This document shows, in pieces, positions 43,880 to 56,000 of a DNA stretch of 64,000 bases (position 1 is the stretch's first letter; each line of letters opens with the position of its first letter). Source of the stretch: Proales similis (lineage: Eukaryota; Rotifera; Eurotatoria; Ploima; Proalidae); NCBI GenBank assembly GCA_019059635.1, contig JAGVRJ010000002.1, positions 1,426,001 to 1,490,000 of the forward strand, in the 5' to 3' direction. Made by a program: the position numbers and the translations under genes. Below the pieces are notes generated by a model that saw nothing but the letters and a program-made list of their open reading frames with translations, was not told the DNA's origin and did not search any database.

Positions 43880-46813
43880 ATGTCGAGTGTCAAATCGCTC
43901 GATGCAAGCACTGTTCATCGAATATGCTCGGGTCAGGTGATAATAAATCTAGCGAACGCAGTCAAGGAGCTGATCGAGAACAGCTTGGACGCCGGCGCCA
44001 AGACGATCGAGGTGCGTCTCAGGCAATACGGAAGCGAGCTAATCGAAGTGATCGACGACGGGCCGGGAATCGAAGAGAGCGAGTTTCAGAAGATCACACT
44101 CAAGCACTACACGTCCAAGATTCAAGCCTACGAAGACCTGGAGACGCTCAGCACGTTCGGATTTAGAGGAGAAGCGCTCAGCTCGCTGTGCAGCTTGTCC
44201 AACTTGCTCATAATCACTCGGCATTCTAGCGCAGAGGCCGGCGTTCGCATCCAATATGACAAGAATGGAATCATTGTGAGCAAGAGTCCGTGTGCCCGTT
44301 CTGTGGGCACCACAGTTCAACTGGAAAAGCTGTTTCACACACTGCCGGTCAGACACAAAGAGTTTCTGCGCAATCTAAAGCGAGAATACCACAAGCTCAT
44401 GCATGTCATTCAATGCTACTGTCTCATCTCGTCCGGAGTAAAACTGAGCTGCTTTCACCTGCTCTCCGGCAAGAGTACAAAGCTGATGAGCACTCACTCT
44501 AAAAACAGCCTCAAAGAGAACATTATTGAGATATTCGGTCTCGGCTGCGTTACTTCGATGCTCGAATTTGAGCAGACCGAGCCGAGCGAAGACTGCCTGA
44601 TCGAGTTCAAAGTGAAGAAGGTCAACAGCCAAGAGTTGCCCAGTTCGAACGAAACTGACGCATCGCAACTCGAGCAGTCCGACAAGTATCAGGATCTGTT
44701 CAAAATCGAAGGTTTCATTTCGAGCAGTGCGCACGGCTCTGGCCGAAGTGCACCCGATCGTCAATATTTGTACATTAACCGTCGCCCGTGTGACCACGCC
44801 CGCCTTACTAAACTAATAAACGAAATATTTCACCAATACAACCGAACCCAGTATCCAATGTACGTGCTCAACATGTCGGTGAACAGCCACGACGTGGACG
44901 TCAACGTCACACCTGACAAACTGCAAATGTTCTTGAAGAATGAAGCAGTTCTGTTGGCAATTGTGAAATCCTCTCTTCAATACATGTTCGAGAAGGTGAA
45001 CAAGAACCTGCGCATTGACGAGCACTCGTTTCAATTGAGTCAAAAAACCAGCAGCCTGATGGAGTCGTTCGTGACAGTCAAGCCACGGAGCCAGCCACGA
45101 CTGAGCGAAATCGAAGTAAACAATCAAGGCTTAGACGAGAACGAAGATGAGCCGATTCTGACTGGCACAAAGCGCACAGCCGAGCATCTGGAAAACGATG
45201 AAAACTCTCGCACTAACTCGCCGTTCAAAAAGAAAGCATTTGTGGACGACTCCTTGAGCGTAGGGCCCGTGGCCGAAAGCACTCGCTACTCTGTGTCTTC
45301 CACACCGGCAGCCATTCAAATATTCGAACGACGCAACTCTCCGTTCAAAACACTCACCCCTACGCGTTCGCCCAGGAGGCCAATGAACGCTCAAAGCAAC
45401 GACGGCAAAATTCAAACTGTGATCGGCGACGATTTTCAGGTTCGTCCTGCGTTCACTCTTTACTCGAGCGAGGGCCAGACAAAAGCCAGCGACAGCCCTT
45501 TCTCGCTCAGCGATAAAATGAACTTTTTTCAAAACCGAATTGGTTCGACCAAGACGGCCGACTCGCCGACTAGTTCCAATTTAAATGACTCGCTTGGCGA
45601 GCGGCTTGATTTGCACATGTGCAATCGAGCTACCAGAGCTCTTGACACTCCGCCTCCCAACAAAACAAAAGTGAGCGAGAACATGAAAACTTTGGGCTAC
45701 AAATCGGCAGATACTGACCATGACCTGAGCGAATATTGTAGTCCACTGCCTGCGTCGCCTCTTGCAGAAAAGTCCCAGCAGCAACGAGAATCTCCGGTCG
45801 TTTTGAAGCCTTCGGTCAGAGAAGCCGTCTCAATTGCTGACAAGTTCGTTTTTAAACCGATAAGCCGAACAGGCGAGTCAGAAAATCAGGCTCCGATCAT
45901 TCAAACGACAATTGGCTCACAAAATTCAGATAGTGGCGCAAGTCAAGAGTCCATAAGCTCTAGCTTAAAACAATGGATCCAAAGACGCAAGTGCAAAACG
46001 GTCAATTGTGATTGGGATAGAATTCAAGCGCGCCACGCGCACATGGTCAAACGAAACGAGCAAAAGCTTAAGGAGGACGAGAGGGGCGAGATAAAAGTGC
46101 GCTTCAGCACAAAAAATATGGAAAGCAAAGAGGCAGAGAGTGAGCTCGATCGCTGCATGAGCAAGGAGGACTTTTTAAAAATGAAAATCTGCGGCCAGTT
46201 TAACAAAGGCTTCATCATTTCTCGCCTCAATCAGGATCTGTTCATTGTCGATCAGCATGCTGCCGATGAAATTTACAATTTCGAGACATTTCAAAGGGGA
46301 GGTAATCTTCAAAAGCAAAAACTGCTGCAGCCAAAGTATCTCGAGCTATCAGCGTCGGCCGAGTCTGTTTTGATCGACAACATTCAAGTGCTAGAAAAAG
46401 CCGGCTACGAAGCGCAAGTGTGCAGCAATCGACGCACAGGCAATCAAATAATGATCACTTGCGTGCCAATGACCAGACAGAGCAATAAGCTTTTAGACCT
46501 CAAGGACATTGACGAGATCGTGTTCATTCTGAGCGAACAAGAGCTCAATCCGGGCTCGATCAATACGTCCAGCTCGGAGAAGTCGTCCATCACTCAAGTG
46601 AAATCCTCATCGCTTAGAGCTATATACGCGTCCAAGGCCTGCAGACGAGCCGTGATGATCGGCGACTCTTTGAACATGTCCGAAATGAGACGGGTTATAG
46701 ACCATCTCAGTCAAATAGATAAACCATGGAACTGCCCTCATGGCAGACCCACTATGCGCCATCTGATCAATCTGGATCTGTTACGCAGGACCAACACTCC
46801 GAGTGGATCTTAA
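43880..46813 (+). CDS. PMS2: mismatch repair endonuclease PMS2, intronless
   Basis: One exon, 977 residues. With MLH1 it forms MutLalpha, which nicks the error-containing strand after mismatch recognition. The N-terminal GHKL ATPase motifs are clear: ELIENSLDAGA, DDGPGIEE, TFGFRGEALSSLCSLS. The family signature LPVRHKEFLRNLKREY supports PMS2 over MLH1 or PMS1. The C-terminal metal-dependent nuclease motif DQHAADEIYNFE starts at residue 791, with ACRRAVMIGD, CPHGRP and RHL zinc-site elements following, so endonuclease activity should be retained. The middle (about 410-720) is a disordered Ser-rich linker. The frame extends upstream to a TTG at 43829; the ATG at 43880 fits the family start. Vertebrate PMS2 has 15 exons, so introns have been lost. 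Confidence 0.94.
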   Translation: MSSVKSLDASTVHRICSGQVIINLANAVKELIENSLDAGAKTIEVRLRQYGSELIEVIDDGPGIEESEFQKITLKHYTSKIQAYEDLETLSTFGFRGEALSSLCSLSNLLIITRHSSAEAGVRIQYDKNGIIVSKSPCARSVGTTVQLEKLFHTLPVRHKEFLRNLKREYHKLMHVIQCYCLISSGVKLSCFHLLSGKSTKLMSTHSKNSLKENIIEIFGLGCVTSMLEFEQTEPSEDCLIEFKVKKVNSQELPSSNETDASQLEQSDKYQDLFKIEGFISSSAHGSGRSAPDRQYLYINRRPCDHARLTKLINEIFHQYNRTQYPMYVLNMSVNSHDVDVNVTPDKLQMFLKNEAVLLAIVKSSLQYMFEKVNKNLRIDEHSFQLSQKTSSLMESFVTVKPRSQPRLSEIEVNNQGLDENEDEPILTGTKRTAEHLENDENSRTNSPFKKKAFVDDSLSVGPVAESTRYSVSSTPAAIQIFERRNSPFKTLTPTRSPRRPMNAQSNDGKIQTVIGDDFQVRPAFTLYSSEGQTKASDSPFSLSDKMNFFQNRIGSTKTADSPTSSNLNDSLGERLDLHMCNRATRALDTPPPNKTKVSENMKTLGYKSADTDHDLSEYCSPLPASPLAEKSQQQRESPVVLKPSVREAVSIADKFVFKPISRTGESENQAPIIQTTIGSQNSDSGASQESISSSLKQWIQRRKCKTVNCDWDRIQARHAHMVKRNEQKLKEDERGEIKVRFSTKNMESKEAESELDRCMSKEDFLKMKICGQFNKGFIISRLNQDLFIVDQHAADEIYNFETFQRGGNLQKQKLLQPKYLELSASAESVLIDNIQVLEKAGYEAQVCSNRRTGNQIMITCVPMTRQSNKLLDLKDIDEIVFILSEQELNPGSINTSSSEKSSITQVKSSSLRAIYASKACRRAVMIGDSLNMSEMRRVIDHLSQIDKPWNCPHGRPTMRHLINLDLLRRTNTPSGS

Positions 46814-46943
46814 CTTATAACGACCACAGTCTTTCCTACTCTCTACCCGGCCAGAATAGAAATTTCCGATTGCAATTTTGAAATTCACTCTTTTTTCTAA
46901 ATTAATCAATTTGACGAAACAAGCGATAGAGTATTTGCAAATT

Positions 46944-46949
46944 AATAAA
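46944..46949 (+). terminator. polyadenylation signal of PMS2
   Basis: AATAAA 131 bp after the stop; the convergent ACSL gene ends 36 bp further on, so the 3' ends nearly touch. Confidence 0.55.
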
Positions 46950-46984
46950 GAAAACAACGCGGCTGGCTGCTAACCGAACATGGT

Positions 46985-49290
46985 TTAAGAATAGAGCTCA
47001 TTAATCTCTTTGGCATAGAACTTTTCTATTTCTTTTCTTTTTAGCTTCAGCGAGTCGGTGACCAGTCCGGTGTCTGGTAGCCACTGCTCTTTGACAAACT
47101 TCACTTTTGTTGGCGCCTCGAATCGTTGGAGACCATGCGCCAAGCAGTGGTCTAATACCTGTTTGTTGAATTTCTCCCTGAACTCGCCGTTCTTCTCCAG
47201 AATTTCAATAAACTCTTTGATTATCTCTACACTTCCACGTCTGGACGTGCTCCTCGCTTGATCGCCAGTTTCGACCTCCACCTGGACAAAAGTTATTTGC
47301 TCGGCGATCTTTTGTGGATTGGGCGAAATCAAGCAGACACAGTTGCTTCTGGATGGATCAGCTACCACGCAGCAGTTGTTTACCATCGGCATTAGCTTAA
47401 TCACCGATTCGACCTTATTCAGTGAAACGTATTCACCGCCCTGGAGCTTGACCAGGTCTTTTTTGCGATCAATTATGCGCAAGTTTCCGTCGGCCAACAT
47501 CTCGCCAATGTCTCCGGTGGCGAAATAGCGGACACTGTCAATTGTGCGATAATCCTCATTGGTCTTTTCGGGCATTTTGTAGTAGCCGAGCGTGATATTA
47601 TCGCCGCCAACCCAAATCTCGCCTCTCGGATTGGGTCGATCTGTCGGATGGTAGCCGGCTTCGGGCCAAGCCACGAGTTTGATCTCGCAGCACTGCACCA
47701 CACTGCCCACCTGTTCGGACTCGGTCTGGAAAAGGAGTTGAGTTGTGGCAGCTGCACAGGTCTCGGTGAGCCCGTAGCCTTGCACCACCGGGCAAATACA
47801 GACTTGGGCGAATTCTTGTAGCTCCTTGTTAAGTAAAGCCCCTCCCGAAAAGAAGATCTTCAGCTCTCCACCAAGTGTCGCGTTGGCAATCTTCTGAAAT
47901 ACCAACTTGTCAAGAATCGGTGTCACTTTCTCCTTTTTGAACGCGGCCAGCTTCCTGTTGTAAGCTTCCTGATACATCATTTGCTTCAGAGCGCTCTGTG
48001 ATTCGACTTGATCTTTGACGGCTTTGCTTATACGTTCGAGAATAAGGGGCACTCCGGCCATGAACGTTGGCTTCAGTACCATCACATCACCGAGTTCGCC
48101 TTTTTTGATTGCTGTCGAAGCATTCGTTAGAGTAAACGGGCTTGAGTAGCCAATTGGAATTCCTTTCAACAAACAGGCGAGCTCACAGGCTAACTCAAGA
48201 ATATGAGCCAGCGGTAAATAGCCAATATATCGATCCTGGCTGTTAAAGTCGTTGAGCAAGCGCTCAGAAAGTGATGTAAGCGAAGTGATCACATTGCCGT
48301 GAGTCATCATCACACCTTGAGTGTTTTAAATGTAGAACGCTTTCAAGAGCCGGCGTTTGTTGATTGCTTACCTTTTGGATTTCCTGTAGATCCCGACGTG
48401 TACATAATAATGGCCAAGTCATCTTTGCGCGGTGCCGTGAAATCTCTTGATGCTTGCGAACTGCTGCCAATATCAATCACCTCGGTCCAGCTTAATGCCT
48501 GAACTTCCGATGCTTTGCGTTTGAATGTCTCCAGATTAACTTCGGTGAACTTGTTCGTGATCGCAACCACGCATTTCAGTCCTGGGCACTTGGAAATGAT
48601 TTTTTCGACTTTTGGCACTGTATCACCGCTCGCGATGAGGAATTTGGCCCCTGTTTGCTCGACCTTGAAAAAGTTAACTTTCGCCTGATTGGATGCGTTT
48701 GTTTCGAAAAAACATTTCAAACTTACGCCAAACGCGAGCGCATCTATGCCCAAAGTTGCATATTGAGTTACTACGACTGCGCCGATTCTGAAGCAGGCCA
48801 TCGCGCTCATGATCCATTCGGGAGAGGTCTCAGCGAAAATAATGACCTTGTCGCCGCTTTTAACTCCAAGTTTTAAAAGGCCGTTGCTAAAGTCATAGAC
48901 GCGCGCCAGAGAGTCTCGATAAGTAATCCAGTGATATTCGCCCAAGATGCTTTTTTTAAGACTTTTCCCATCCTCTTGGGCCTCGTTTTCGATTGCCAGC
49001 AGCTCGCGTACGCCGAACGTGTTCACTTCCGGGTGTTTTTCGACCGCACTGCGAAAAAATGTGAACAAGTTCACTCCGGAATCAGTGACTTTGAAGAGGC
49101 CTTGGATAAGCGTCGAACGGTAAGGAGAGTCGGGAACCTTAGGATTCACTTGCTCGCTAAGGACAAGTTTAGGCGGCTTGCTGAAGGGTCTTTTCTTGAA
49201 TAGACCCATAATAAGGTCGATCAGGCCGACTAGCGCCAGAAGAGGGTAGACGACCAAAAATTTGAGAAACTTGTTCTCTTTTTGAGCCAT
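46985..49290 (-). CDS. ACSL4: long-chain acyl-CoA synthetase (ACSL3/4 type)
   Basis: Three minus-strand exons, 49290-48727, 48663-48372 and 48315-46985; 728 residues. It joins long fatty acids to CoA with ATP through an acyl-AMP intermediate. An N-terminal hydrophobic segment (VVYPLLALVGLIDLIMGLF) anchors it to the ER or lipid droplets. The AMP-binding P-loop YTSGSTGNPKG is split by the second intron; QGYGLTETCAA and GDIGEMLADGNLRIIDRKKD are the other adenylation motifs. The N-terminal layout and length favour ACSL3/4 over ACSL1/5/6. The first intron (48664-48726, 63 nt) is a multiple of three with no stop, so retention would insert 21 residues in frame. Splicing is preferred because the family has no such insertion and the ends read GTAAGT and TTCAAG. 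Confidence 0.92.
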
Positions 49291-50084
49291 TTTCTACTAT
49301 TCTAAATTGAACGTATCTTCAACAGCCTTGCTCTTGGTTCTAAAATAAATGTTTTTGAAACATTTTCTACAGCTACATTTTAACCTCTGAACGCAAGCGG
49401 TTACACTTGAATGAACAAATCTGTGCATGTGTTGAGAAAACCGTCTGGCAAGCTTGTTTTTGAGCCGCACAATTTGTTAGATAATATGCGTCTCTCTCTC
49501 TCTCTCTTCACAGTGATTGCCCCTAATCCAAATTGAAAGCGTTTCTACAAATGTTTGGCAGAATAGTTTTTTGTTTTATTTAAATTACGACGTGAAATAG
49601 GCGCATAAAAGAGACGAAACGTAAAAACGTACTGAAGCAACATAATTTTGGCGGCAAGTTCATTATAAATTTTAGAGTTGGCTTTCAGCTTTCTCGAACA
49701 CGCTGATTCTTTTTTTGGAAAAATATTAGAGCGATTGAGGCATAAAAGTGCGACAGCTCAGACCCCAAAGCCTGTCGCTGTCTCTCTCTCTCTCTCTCGA
49801 GTAGTCGGCGTGCTCCTTACGCCTCGATATTTCTTCTTTTATTATTTTTTTCTCTTTTGTGTGTTGGCCGCATAAGCAAACAAGAGCAATGGCAATAGAG
49901 TAACTGGCATTGAAGCTTTCAACTTAATTGATTTGAGCGTATTAAAACGAAATGGAAAATAAAAAATAGAAAAAGAAGAAAGCTCGTCGAAACAACTTGA
50001 AATTGCGCAGCTCATTTGAAAAGCTCACGCGACAAAGCAGGCAACTCAATTCAAGCTCTTGAATGAGCTCGCACTGCTATTTAA
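49291..50084. other. ACSL promoter and chitin synthase 3' flank
   Basis: Contains CT microsatellites at about 49492-49510 and 49781-49799. A minus-strand AATAAA at 49838-49843 may serve the chitin synthase. A 65-codon frame at 49678-49875 runs through the CT repeat and is rejected. Confidence 0.45.
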
Positions 50085-53000
50085 TCATAAATCATCAATA
50101 TGAATTGTGTGCTCGTTGTTCGGGTTGCTGCTCTGGAATGACTGTTTTGATTGCCGATGCGCGTTTTGAATGTTGCTGCTTACTTGATGCATGAATATGT
50201 CATTGACTTTTACGCGAGGCTTGTTCTTTATATGATGGCCTTTGCCTTGGCTCAGAGCATGCCAGCGACGGCGGAACACAACGTCCAGCGACTTTTTATA
50301 CGAGCTCTTCTTGTTCTGTCTGTACTTGTAGTAATTGCTGTTGTAGGTTTGATTAGAGCTGGCGCCCACTGGCACATAGACGCTGTTGGCCGCGTCGGCG
50401 TCATAAACTTTTGAGCCCATTGAGGTGAGGTCTAGATTGCGCTCGAGCGTGTTATTCGTGTCATTGCTGATTATCTGCGATTTGAGCAGATTGCCTGGCT
50501 GATATTGACTCATGTTGTAGTTGCTCTTGAACGAGCTGGCGTCCATACCGCGTGCGCCTCGCTGCTTGGCTTGGAAGTTGGCCTCGTGGTAATTGTATGC
50601 TTCGACTCTTGACGCATACAATGCTCGCTGCTGCTGGTCTAGATCGACCATATCTTTGTCGCCGTCGTAGTCGGGCGCCGGCAGGTCCTCTTCTTCAAAG
50701 CCTTTTATTTGCTGTAAAACTTTCACTGTTTGAACAACGTCCTCGACTTCCATCTGATTTATGTTGAACTTGCGAGCGCACATCTTGAGATCGGTGGAGG
50801 CCAGCAAATGCAAAACCGTTCCATATCGATGCCATAACATAGAAAGAAACTGCACGAGCAGAATACTTGCGAAGAATATTAAAAAGCCGAAGCCCAGCGG
50901 TTCGAAGCGCAGCGGCTCATAGTTGAGTCTCGGAATCGGAATATAAATGTAGTCGCGCACCTTGTACTGCACCAGTTGTAAATGAAAAATGATCACCATC
51001 CAGAGAGCGTTGATCATGAAGAAAGCAAAGCAGCCGTTGTTTCGAAGGGCCTTGAGATCCCGAGCAACCTTCGCCTGGTAGTTTTTATCTTCGACCAGCG
51101 GATGAAGGTAGCGTTCAATGAGCTTTTCGAAAAACTCGGTCTCCTTTGGCTCCAAATAGTCGATCTCCGAGTCCTTGAGTGAATCGATTTCAATCCAGGC
51201 CGGGTTGATCAGATCGTTCCTCACTGGCTTGTATATCTTGTCCTCTTGCATGTAATAGTTGTTGGAAACATACGACTGCCCGCCAATGTTGACACGACGC
51301 TGAACGGCCGAAGACGCCACTCGCGAGTACTGTGAAGTCGGATGATAGTTTTGATCGGGCATGTCTTCTGGATTGATGAAACCCAAGTCACAGCCCTCGA
51401 TCTCCTCTTCGTTTTTTATCTTCTCGATACGCTCCAAGGTGCCCAATATTTGCTTGAGGATCACGTTGTTTGTCTGATTCGTGTCGATTCCGAGCCATTC
51501 TTTCAGGAAGTTTTTCAGCGTGTTGGTGTATTTAGATGGCTTGATTATATTTATGGTGAACTGGTTAAAAAATCCGCTCTGCTTCTTCTTCTTCAGAGCT
51601 TCTTTTTTCGCCTCTAATTTCAACTTTTCCTCCTCTTCTTTGCTCATGTTCTTCTTTACGGTTTTCTTTTTCTCCACTTCTCGTGTGCCCCAAGAGACAA
51701 TGTTCAAATTGCAGAGCGAATAGATCAGCAGAAGCAAGTAGCCGGATGGAATGCACAAAAAGTACAACATGCCAGGTATGATGCAGCCAAACTCTTGCGG
51801 ATGCACAATTGCCGCAATTAAGAATATGACCACCATGAGCATGAGGAAAATGGCATTCGGGCTTGTCCACGAGTCTTCGGCGATCTGAATTGTTGTGCCT
51901 ACCACGACCGCCATCATCACAATTGCATAAATGGCGCTCATAAATGCGGCCACTCGAATCTGAAAGTCTGTCTTGGTAATGTAGCACAAAGCCAAATAGA
52001 TCAGAGCGGGCCCGTTGGCCAACGAGAACGACTGCCACAAGCTTGTTCCCAGACATGCGTTGTAAGCGCCTGTGATCATGAGAAGCACTGTGGCCGGACC
52101 GAGTACGGTGGAGACCATCAGAAAGAACTGGTAGATTATGTAAAGGTACGAGATGCTGTCGTTTACGGCGACAATGTGCTTGTAGTCGCTGAGAAAGTCC
52201 ATTATATTGGCTATGGTCGACGGTACCCATCGTCTGCGCTGGTTGTAGAACTCGTGAAAAGTCTCCGGCGCATAGGTCAAAGCGTCTGAAGCAGCGCAGT
52301 ACTCGACTCGATATCCCTCTTGAAGTAGAAGTGTGCAAAGCCATCGGTCCTCTCCTTGATCGTATTGCACATAGTGACGTGCCTCGGACGACTTCATCTG
52401 ATAGGTACGAAGGACATGGTCGTCGACAAGCGAGGATCCTCTGAACAACGAGAAGCAGCCAGGACTGCACATTACACAGCCCAGAATGTGCTCGGCAGCC
52501 TTCTGAAGCCAATGACCGATTGCGTACTCAAACTTTTGATACCAAACCATTGGCCCGGAGCCGATCGGGTGAATGCGGCCGCATGCGGCGCCCACTTTCT
52601 TGTTCTTTTTCATTCGGTCGACCAAAAGCCGAACTGCTTCGGGTCGAAAGTCTACATCACCATCCAGAGCTAGCAAGAACGTGTTCTCCGCCCTCACTCT
52701 CAGCTTGTCGTCCATGTTGTTTAAAAGATTTCCAAACCCTTTGAAGCACTTTGACTTGCTCTTGCCCCTTTTCTTTCCGTACTTTTTCTTGTACAGCTTC
52801 TCCATGATATCGATGTCCCCGAACAGCTTGTAGGCCAGCAGGTAGTAAATATACATCACCTGACTCCAGCGTTTCTTGTGGCGAATTTTCATTTTGTCTT
52901 TTAGATGGGCGATCAATAGATTGCCTCCAGGCAACACCCAGACCAGCCTTCCACCGTACGGGGTCGGGATTTTGTAGGGCGGCGGTATCTTCATCGGGCA

Positions 53001-56000
53001 TTCGTGAACCGATCTATCAAGTCGATTGCTCAGCATCTGACACAGGTTCAGGCAAAGAAAAAGACTTACGTGGCAGCTTGGTCCATCACAGAGAGCAGAA
53101 TCTGCACGAATTTGTTCGGCACCATTTCGCCGTCGTCGTTCTCTTCCATTGCGTCGTCAAAGAATATATGGCCTTCGTACTCGTAGTAATCGGGGTCCTT
53201 GATTCCGAAGTACTCCTGTGCCTTTCGTCGAGCACTTTGATCAATATCGAGTCTAGAGCAGCAAGTTAGCGTCTCTTTAAAGCCGAGTATTCGATTGAGA
53301 CCAATTACCTCATAATGGACTTGAGCAGCTGAAGCATTTCGGTCTCGGTCTCGTGCCACATGGTTGCGCAGCTGTAAATCACAATGTTGACGTCCTTCTT
53401 AAGCTTTGCCTCAGAGTCATCGCTGTCAGCCGAAGCGTTAGAAACTGTCTCGACACGCTCGTCCAACACGGTGTAGGTTTCTGGCTTCTCATAACGCCGA
53501 CGGTTCATCATAAGCGACTGTTCAGTCAGGACTCCACAGTAGCCGGGAAGAACGAAAAGGCGCTCGGTGAACGCCAGTCTTTGCCCTTTTCCGAACCAAA
53601 TGTGTCCGCAAATCCAGAGCTGGGAGAGCCACCAGAGGCCGAGGCCGCATATGACTTGCCATTTGAACGAGCCCGTTTGATAGCCTTCGTGGCATGTCCA
53701 GTAGACAAAGTCAGGATAGAAGACAGCAGACTCGGGAAACCATTTGCATATGACCAGCGCGACGAACAGCGTTATCGGCGTGACCAAGGTGAGGGGCAGG
53801 GCGAAGCCCAGTCTTTGCATGCACAGCTTGCAGGCCAGCCTTCCAGTATAATAGCAAAGGCCAGAACAGAGCACTTGAATTATCATCGGAATGAAGTAAG
53901 TGATCCAGCGGTCCTTGTAAGTGATTGGAGGTGGCGGCTCTCTAAACGGTCTGTCCGGCGGTGGTGCCGCGTTCATATCAATTACGTTGGGGAGAGTGCT
54001 AAATGACGGAATGAAAGGTTGCTTCATTGTGAACGGATCGGCTCCGATTTGCCGAGCGATGTAGCTGATGTTGTTGGCCGAATATGCACTGCTTTGGTTC
54101 AAAGGCTGGGTGAAGTTGTTGAAAATGCTGTCACTTATAGACCGTTTAGCTATGATCGGCGGAGGAGGAGGCATCGGTCCGAATCCAAGGTCCATGCCAG
54201 GCCCCATGCCCGGAGCCATTCCCCAGCCAGGAGGAAATCGGCTCTCGAACTGCTCTTCTGGCAATTGAAAAACTTTGCTCGAGTTGAATATGCCCGGGTG
54301 AAATATGAACGCGAACAGTAAAGTGACTGAAATCTTCCAAAGACTGCTTATGAAATTTGTCTTGCATCTGGTCGCCACAATGTTCTCCTTGAGCAGTTTC
54401 ATGTCGACGATTTTTATCGATCCGCATTTGAGGTCGCGGTCGACAAAATTCTCCCACCAAACAAGAGAGACGAGCATCAGCGCAATAGGAAGCTCCCATT
54501 CCATTTGAAATGACGATATAATCTCTTCGATGTTGACAGGGCCGATGATGGAGTTGTTGAAGCTCATGCCCAAAATGTCGTTGGAGCCGGCTACTGGCGG
54601 AGCAGCTCCCATTGGGTTGTTGAATAGATCGTCGTAGTTCAAATCGGCTGCCCTCTTTTGAATTGTGTTTGCTGTCGAGTTCAACAGACTGAGAACAGTA
54701 TCGTTCACAGAGCGGCGGCGTCTTTCAGAGTCAAATGGATTGAAGTAGTCTTCGGATTCGGCCGGTGCACTGCCCACAGCGCCGCCCGAATCGACCACAG
54801 GAGTATGAACTTGAACGCCGTTTCGCGCAAACACATACTTGGACGCAAACACAATGCCAAACACGGTGCATTGCATGATCACAGCGAAAAAGTCAATGAT
54901 GAACATGAGCATACGCTTCATGACCGAGACGGTTGATTTGCTCAAGAAGAGCTTGAATATACCGGGCACTACGCATATGGCGTTCATCATGAGTATGGCT
55001 CGCGCTAGATCGAGCTTGGGCAGTACACGGAACACGAATATGGAAAGGCCGAAGCTGTGTGCGGTCTCCATCAACAGAACTAGAATTAATATTTTGAAAG
55101 TTGGCCACGGCTTGTTGCCGAACAGTGACTTGAAAATACTCTCGAAGAGAGTGAAAATGTACGGAGTGCAGATGGTGATGATTAGCATCCAGACCCAACG
55201 TTCCCTGTATGGCTTATCAGCGCTCTATTCAGTAGATGTTCGATTAACTGCTTGGCTTGGTCTTTTCAAACGATAGTTCGATTCGCTTACCGATGAAACG
55301 TTGCCAACCGCGTTGGTCATCAGAAGGAAAGCTCCTTTGCTGAGAATTGCACAGGCAAGCACAACAATACCGAGTACGATGTAGGTGGCTACTTTGAGTA
55401 TTTGAAGTGAAAGATGAAAAAAGTGGACTCGCTGCTCGTATGTTTCTTCGTTGTCGACTATACGTGCTGTGTCCCAAACGTCGTAGAGCAAACTAAACGG
55501 CGCCAGAGAAAACTTCGTTTAGGCCAAAATGCTAAGAGAACGCGAGTTGGGCATTAAAGAACCTTTTGTTGGCCGCAAGTGCGTCATCGTCCACATTGCC
55601 CGCGTGGCACTTCTGATTGTGCTCGGGATCGCCTTTGACGTAGCCGCTAGCCTGCGAGAAGTTCGAGAGGCTCGTGTCGTCAAAGTTCTTGTTGATTTTG
55701 TTTATTTCGCCCTGCTCCTTTTTCATCATGAACTGCTTTCGCTGGCCGATCATCAACTTGCGCAGTATGCTTCGTTTGTAGGCATAGTTGAAGGCGGGAC
55801 GTGCTTCGGCAGGCTGACCGCCGTGCACAACCGGTTTCGAAGCCAATGGCGTTGATTGACGAATTTGCGAGTTCTTGCGACTCAGCTCGATCATTTCATT
55901 CTCCGACTTTGAGTTGTAGCCGTTTGGTTGAAGATCGGAGGCTAGCACGGCGATCTCGTCGTCGGTAAGAAAGTCGCCGGCTGCAGCCGACTTGTAGTCA

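Noticed and set aside
49678-49875. 65-codon frame at the CT microsatellite
   Set aside because: Composition driven by the simple repeat; no start context or conserved feature.
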